The translations under genes and the position numbers were made by a program. From NCBI GenBank assembly GCA_020726505.1, contig JAHLEZ010000005.1, positions 124,001 through 188,000 on the forward strand: a stretch of 64,000 nucleotides of DNA, written 5' to 3'. The notes beneath the pieces were generated by a model that did not search any database, was not told the DNA's origin, and was given only the letters and a program-made list of their open reading frames with translations. Shown in pieces: positions 60,277 to 64,000 of the stretch. Every line of letters begins with the position of its first letter. Position 1 is the stretch's first letter. The stretch comes from Leptodontidium sp. MPI-SDFR-AT-0119. Lineage: Eukaryota > Ascomycota > Leotiomycetes > Helotiales > Leptodontidiaceae.

Positions 60277-61139
60277 TCAACGCCCACTTCTCGTCGCATT
60301 CTGAGAACTTGGTGGCCCCGGATTAAATTGTGACAGCCTCAGTGCTTCTTTCTTGACCGCAGCCTTTTTCTGTGACGTCTGATACTGCTTATACGCGAAC
60401 CAGCAACCCAACATAGCGGAAAGCGTAGCTGGGATCGAGATTCCGATTGCCAGTTTTTCGCCGAGACTGAGACCCCCAGATGAGGATGCGGATGAAGTAG
60501 TTGGAGAGTCGCTGGATGTAGTTGGCGTGTTTGAGATACTTGAGGTGTTTGGGGTTGTGCTGGTGGGTTTTGATAAGGATGCTAGATGAGGTGGTTAGCG
60601 AGAATACTGAGGGGGTGATGTTTACTGTCTGGCCGGGCATGCATTTCCGCACTAAATCCACCGAACCATGTAGGGATTTATCACTCACCACTAGTAGTCA
60701 TCCCCGCACTCGTCTGAACAGGTCCATTACCCGTTGACGCAGGCGTAGTTTCCACAGCCGTCAGCGCAGCAGCAACAGCAGCAGCTCCCAGGGCCTGCGT
60801 ACAAAACTCCGAAAACAGCGACACGCCACTCGACACCGTCTCCTGATATTCCGGGCCCTGAAAACCCAAACCCCCGCACCAAACTGGGAGGAGTCTCGTC
60901 ACCACTCTGGAAACTGAAGCTGGATTCCCGGATTTCAAACACATGCAACTGGCTGCGCTGGTTGGGTTGGTTTGTGGACAATCGCTTGTGCGGAAACTCT
61001 CGTAGGCGCGATCGACGGCTGTGCTGATGCAGAGAGGCAAATCTGAGAAGACAGAGAGTTGCGTTATGTGGGTGATTGTTTGTGAAGATCCGCTGAGCGC
61101 TTGGAAGGCCACGGCCAGCAGGAGATGGGGTGTTCGCAT
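60277..61139 (-). CDS. CFEM-like secreted/membrane protein
   Basis: Exons 61139-60689 and 60581-60277 (107-nt intron) give 251 residues. A signal peptide is followed by a Cys pattern LPLC, SDC, SCMC, WC, FC: six cysteines spaced like a CFEM domain, though CFEM normally has eight. A Ser/Thr/Pro-rich linker leads to one membrane helix (AIGISIPATLSAMLGCWF) and a basic tail (QKKAAVKKEALR). CFEM proteins take part in haem uptake, adhesion or host interaction. The second exon is in a different frame from the read-through ORF, and splicing restores the helix. Confidence 0.75.
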
Positions 61140-61851
61140 AGTTGATGTTGAAGGTATCTAGCTGCAAGAATTGAACTCGCTAAAAGGAAAGATATAAACT
61201 TCAAAAATGGCGGGGGAAATGCACTTTTTGAAGGTGTCGCACATCTTTAATCTTATCAGCTTAGATCTATACTTGTTGATGGCGTTTCCAATTTAGGAAA
61301 TGAGGCTGAAATATTGGAATTATGCATCTTGGCACGGGACGAACGGGATGTCCACTTCTGCAGAGGGTATGCGGGTAAGACGACTCCTCGACTGACTTTG
61401 TGAGAGCTGTAACACGGCGGAGTTTCTTTATCATATCTATGATTTCTTCATAGATGCATTGCATTCAATACATACCATACTTTGCAAATTATTTTGAGCG
61501 TAAGCCCAAAGTGCATGGTGTGTTTGGGAGGTGAGGCTGGCGCTTAGGGTGGAGGTGACAACTCGTGGGTTACATCTGGTGGCGTTGTGGTTTTCAGCTC
61601 TGTGAAACACCCACCAATCAAGTATCGACATGCCAAGACCCCAAGAGCTTTCAAACGCTGAAGTCAAGGTAGAAAATTCCCCATGTCCTCAATAACGGAG
61701 GTTTGTTGAAATTTGAAACCAGAAGACAGATGGCGTGGTCCCGAATAACACCCGACCTATGGATAGGGCCACCAGACGAAGCTCACCTATTTCTTCACAC
61801 ACGAATTATTGATCCCGAACTCAACATAAGAGACGAAGATCTTCAACGCCA
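61140..61851. other. Intergenic region upstream of last HET gene
   Basis: A 47-codon frame starting at about 61731 runs into the HET start in another frame. No intact gene is supported. Confidence 0.5.
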
Positions 61852-63930
61852 TTGTTCAAGTATGACCGCAACCTCGTAAGTGGCAGCGAGATTCGTGTTT
61901 TGCGAATCAAGCCAGCTGAGCGCTTCCGCGACCACCTAGATAGCACGATCGAGTACCTCTGTCTTGATTACAATCCGGAATTTGAGGCTCTATCCTACAC
62001 ATGGGGAAGTCCTTTCGACGACGAAGCTCCTCATAGGAAGAAGCATGACTTGCTGAGAGATTTCGAACACCTCGGTCCTCGATCATACCCATTATACATC
62101 AACGGAGATCTGTTTTGGATTGGCGAGAGCCTTGACAGCGCACTGAGACATATTCGAGGCCATGTTCAGTATGAGGCGAATGATCTGTTGATATGGGTGG
62201 ATGCAGTATGCATACATCAAAGTCACGAAGCCGAGAAGAACTGGCAAGTGAAGCAAATGCGTAGGGCTTATTCTCAAGCTTCGACGGTAATCATCTGGCT
62301 GGGCCCATCGGCTGAGAACAGTGATACAGCTATGGACGCACTTCAGTCGATGATGCGTTGTAACTATCGAGACATGCTTGCGGATCGTGGAATGACGCAA
62401 ATGCAGGGAACGCTCACAATGAAGGAGCAGAATGATGCATTGATCCTCGCAGGCTTCGGCAAGATGTTCGGGAAAGTTACGCCCAGTGACGAGGACATCC
62501 CAGATTTTCCAATCGAAGCAGTATCCGCTTTGCTGGCGAGAGCTTGGTGGGGAAGGATATGGGTGTTGCAAGAGTTGGCGATTGCAAAGAGGGTGACGAT
62601 TGTGTGTGGACGCAAAGTGGCGAAATGGAATGGTGATATAACGATTGGAACGTATTTGAACACATGGGATAAGTACGTGAAAGAGTATGGCAGGCAGGTG
62701 AGGATGGTGAATCATAGGCCATGGACAATGCTTAATACCAGGTTGTATCTGCTGGAAATAAAACGATTAATGGACAAGTTTCATGGCCGGGATGAAGTAG
62801 CTCCGTATGCCACTATTCCTATACCCGAGAAAGAGGAAAGAGAGTTGCTCGCTGAATTGAAGGGTCGCTTAAGCTTGAAAGAGCTACTAGTTGAAACGGC
62901 TCAGGCCTGTCTAGAGACGACTATGGCCCACGATCGGGTCTACGCACTCATGGGACTAGCATCAGACTCGGAGAAACTCGACATCCCTGTTGACTATTCA
63001 CTTACACCTGGTCAAGTCTTTGCCATGATATCATTAGTCTATCTCAAATCTAAAGACTTGTGGTTCTTGACTTACTGCAACGAAGATCCCACAACCAATC
63101 CTCACTTCGCATCCTGGATTCCTGACTGGACAATACAATCTGGATATGAAACCATAGCACGCAACCAGGGATTCCGGCGCTGGAATGCGTCAAATGACCA
63201 AGCCACATCCGCAGAGTATATCTTGGGAGAGGAGGGAGAGTTCTTCCAACTAAATCTCGATGGTGTGGTCGTTGATACGATCGATTGGGTGTCTGGATTC
63301 CGTCCTCAATTGTCACAGAACGATCTCAGTCCCGAAGGAAGAGCTAAGATTCTCGCCTGGATCTCGACCGTCCCCAAACCGCCATTGAAATATCGTGCTA
63401 AAATTCTCACGAGACTAATTCGGTCTTGGTCAGCAGGAAAGACATATCGCCGACTTGGCCTAGGAACTCAAGCGCAACGCATCTTGGAAAGTGACCGAAA
63501 GCAAGTCTGCTGGTCACTTGTAGCTGGTAATCCCCCTTTACCGCGCGAAGATCAGAAGAAAGACATGAGCGAGCAAAGAGTCCTCACTGAGCAGGCCATG
63601 GAAGTTTTGCTAAGTTCTAGTCAACTGTCTACTACCAAAGCGATGAAGCACAGAGCAACATGCTTCTTTCATCGCATGATGAATTTGACGTATTCAAGAA
63701 AAGTTTTTCGTACTGTTTCGGGACGAGTAGGACTTGGCTCAGAATTCATTGCTTGTGGAGATAAAGTAGTCATTTTCCTTAGAGCTCAAACTCCGTTTGT
63801 CGTTCGAGAGGGGTCTTTAAAGAATGGGAGGAGGGCGCATAAACTGGTTGGCGAAGCTTATGTTGATGGTATCATGGAAGGGGAGTTCTTCAGAGGGGGC
63901 TCGAAAGTTGAAGGAATTCTTTTGGAGTAA
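61852..63930 (+). CDS. HET-domain protein, no ATG at its natural start
   Basis: A frame of 692 codons with full HET character: FEALSYTWGS (about 44), LLIWVDAVCIHQ, RIWVLQELAIAK, AHDRVYALMGLASD, and C-terminal KLVGEAYVDGIMEGEFF. The expected start (FKYDRNLVSGSEIRVLRIKP) is preceded only by TTG at 61852, and no ATG occurs between the upstream in-frame stop and the HET core. The bases GCCATTGTTCAAG would give a well-placed ATG with one T removed. Either an upstream exon supplies the start, TTG is used, or the start has been lost. The rest is undamaged. Confidence 0.8.
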   Translation: MFKYDRNLVSGSEIRVLRIKPAERFRDHLDSTIEYLCLDYNPEFEALSYTWGSPFDDEAPHRKKHDLLRDFEHLGPRSYPLYINGDLFWIGESLDSALRHIRGHVQYEANDLLIWVDAVCIHQSHEAEKNWQVKQMRRAYSQASTVIIWLGPSAENSDTAMDALQSMMRCNYRDMLADRGMTQMQGTLTMKEQNDALILAGFGKMFGKVTPSDEDIPDFPIEAVSALLARAWWGRIWVLQELAIAKRVTIVCGRKVAKWNGDITIGTYLNTWDKYVKEYGRQVRMVNHRPWTMLNTRLYLLEIKRLMDKFHGRDEVAPYATIPIPEKEERELLAELKGRLSLKELLVETAQACLETTMAHDRVYALMGLASDSEKLDIPVDYSLTPGQVFAMISLVYLKSKDLWFLTYCNEDPTTNPHFASWIPDWTIQSGYETIARNQGFRRWNASNDQATSAEYILGEEGEFFQLNLDGVVVDTIDWVSGFRPQLSQNDLSPEGRAKILAWISTVPKPPLKYRAKILTRLIRSWSAGKTYRRLGLGTQAQRILESDRKQVCWSLVAGNPPLPREDQKKDMSEQRVLTEQAMEVLLSSSQLSTTKAMKHRATCFFHRMMNLTYSRKVFRTVSGRVGLGSEFIACGDKVVIFLRAQTPFVVREGSLKNGRRAHKLVGEAYVDGIMEGEFFRGGSKVEGILLE

Positions 63931-64000
63931 GGAGTGGAGTAGATTGGATGTACTTTTTGAACACACTATGTGGGTTTTGTCAGCAGAGTGCACCGTAAGA

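Noticed and set aside
60017..60304. 95-codon plus-strand ORF with a hydrophobic start
   Set aside because: Starts in AT-rich 3' sequence and overlaps the CFEM-like gene's last exon on the other strand.

Overview
The window reads as nuclear DNA of a filamentous ascomycete (Pezizomycotina; Leotiomycetes is my best guess, not proven). Genes lie on both strands, most with short GT-AG introns (about 40-110 nt, a few longer). The families are typical of that group: HET-domain genes, a Zn2Cys6 regulator, an AA9 polysaccharide monooxygenase, a CFEM-like protein, a SUR7/PalI protein and a LaeA-like methyltransferase. I see no bacterial operons, CRISPR, rRNA, tRNA or intact transposon.

Layout. 0-7 kb: a damaged-looking H-type lectin gene (-), a DOMON/cytochrome b561 membrane reductase (-), and a small Cys-rich ORF cut by one TGA (+). 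7.4-21.4 kb: a 1643-residue fusion (+) joining an indoleamine 2,3-dioxygenase-like haem domain, an FAD/NAD(P) reductase and cytochrome b5; a secreted protein with two crystallin-like modules (+); a flavin monooxygenase (-) sharing a divergent promoter with a Zn2Cys6 regulator (+); and an NmrA-like NAD(P)-binding protein (-). 22.8-28 kb: a small membrane protein, a MINDY deubiquitinase with a C-terminal CaaX box (-), and a candidate very small membrane protein. 29-44 kb: three HET genes, one carrying two in-frame TAG codons, plus Arp2/3 subunit ARPC3, an MCT-type MFS transporter and two proteins of unknown function. 44-64 kb: a Cys-rich protein, GH27 alpha-galactosidase with CBM35, a SUR7-family protein, AA9 LPMO, LaeA-like methyltransferase, isochorismatase-like hydrolase, HET gene, secreted PI-PLC-like protein, CFEM-like protein, and a last HET gene with no ATG at its natural start.

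How the parts fit. The alpha-galactosidase and LPMO are secreted plant-polymer enzymes. The DOMON-b561 protein could move electrons across a membrane. The five HET genes over 35 kb, with differing decay, look like a recognition-gene-rich, fast-evolving region. The haem fusion, flavin monooxygenase, regulator and NmrA-like protein are close enough to suggest a small oxidative pathway, but that is inference. Exon borders were assigned by eye from splice consensus, reading phase and family conservation; codon sums were checked for most multi-exon genes.
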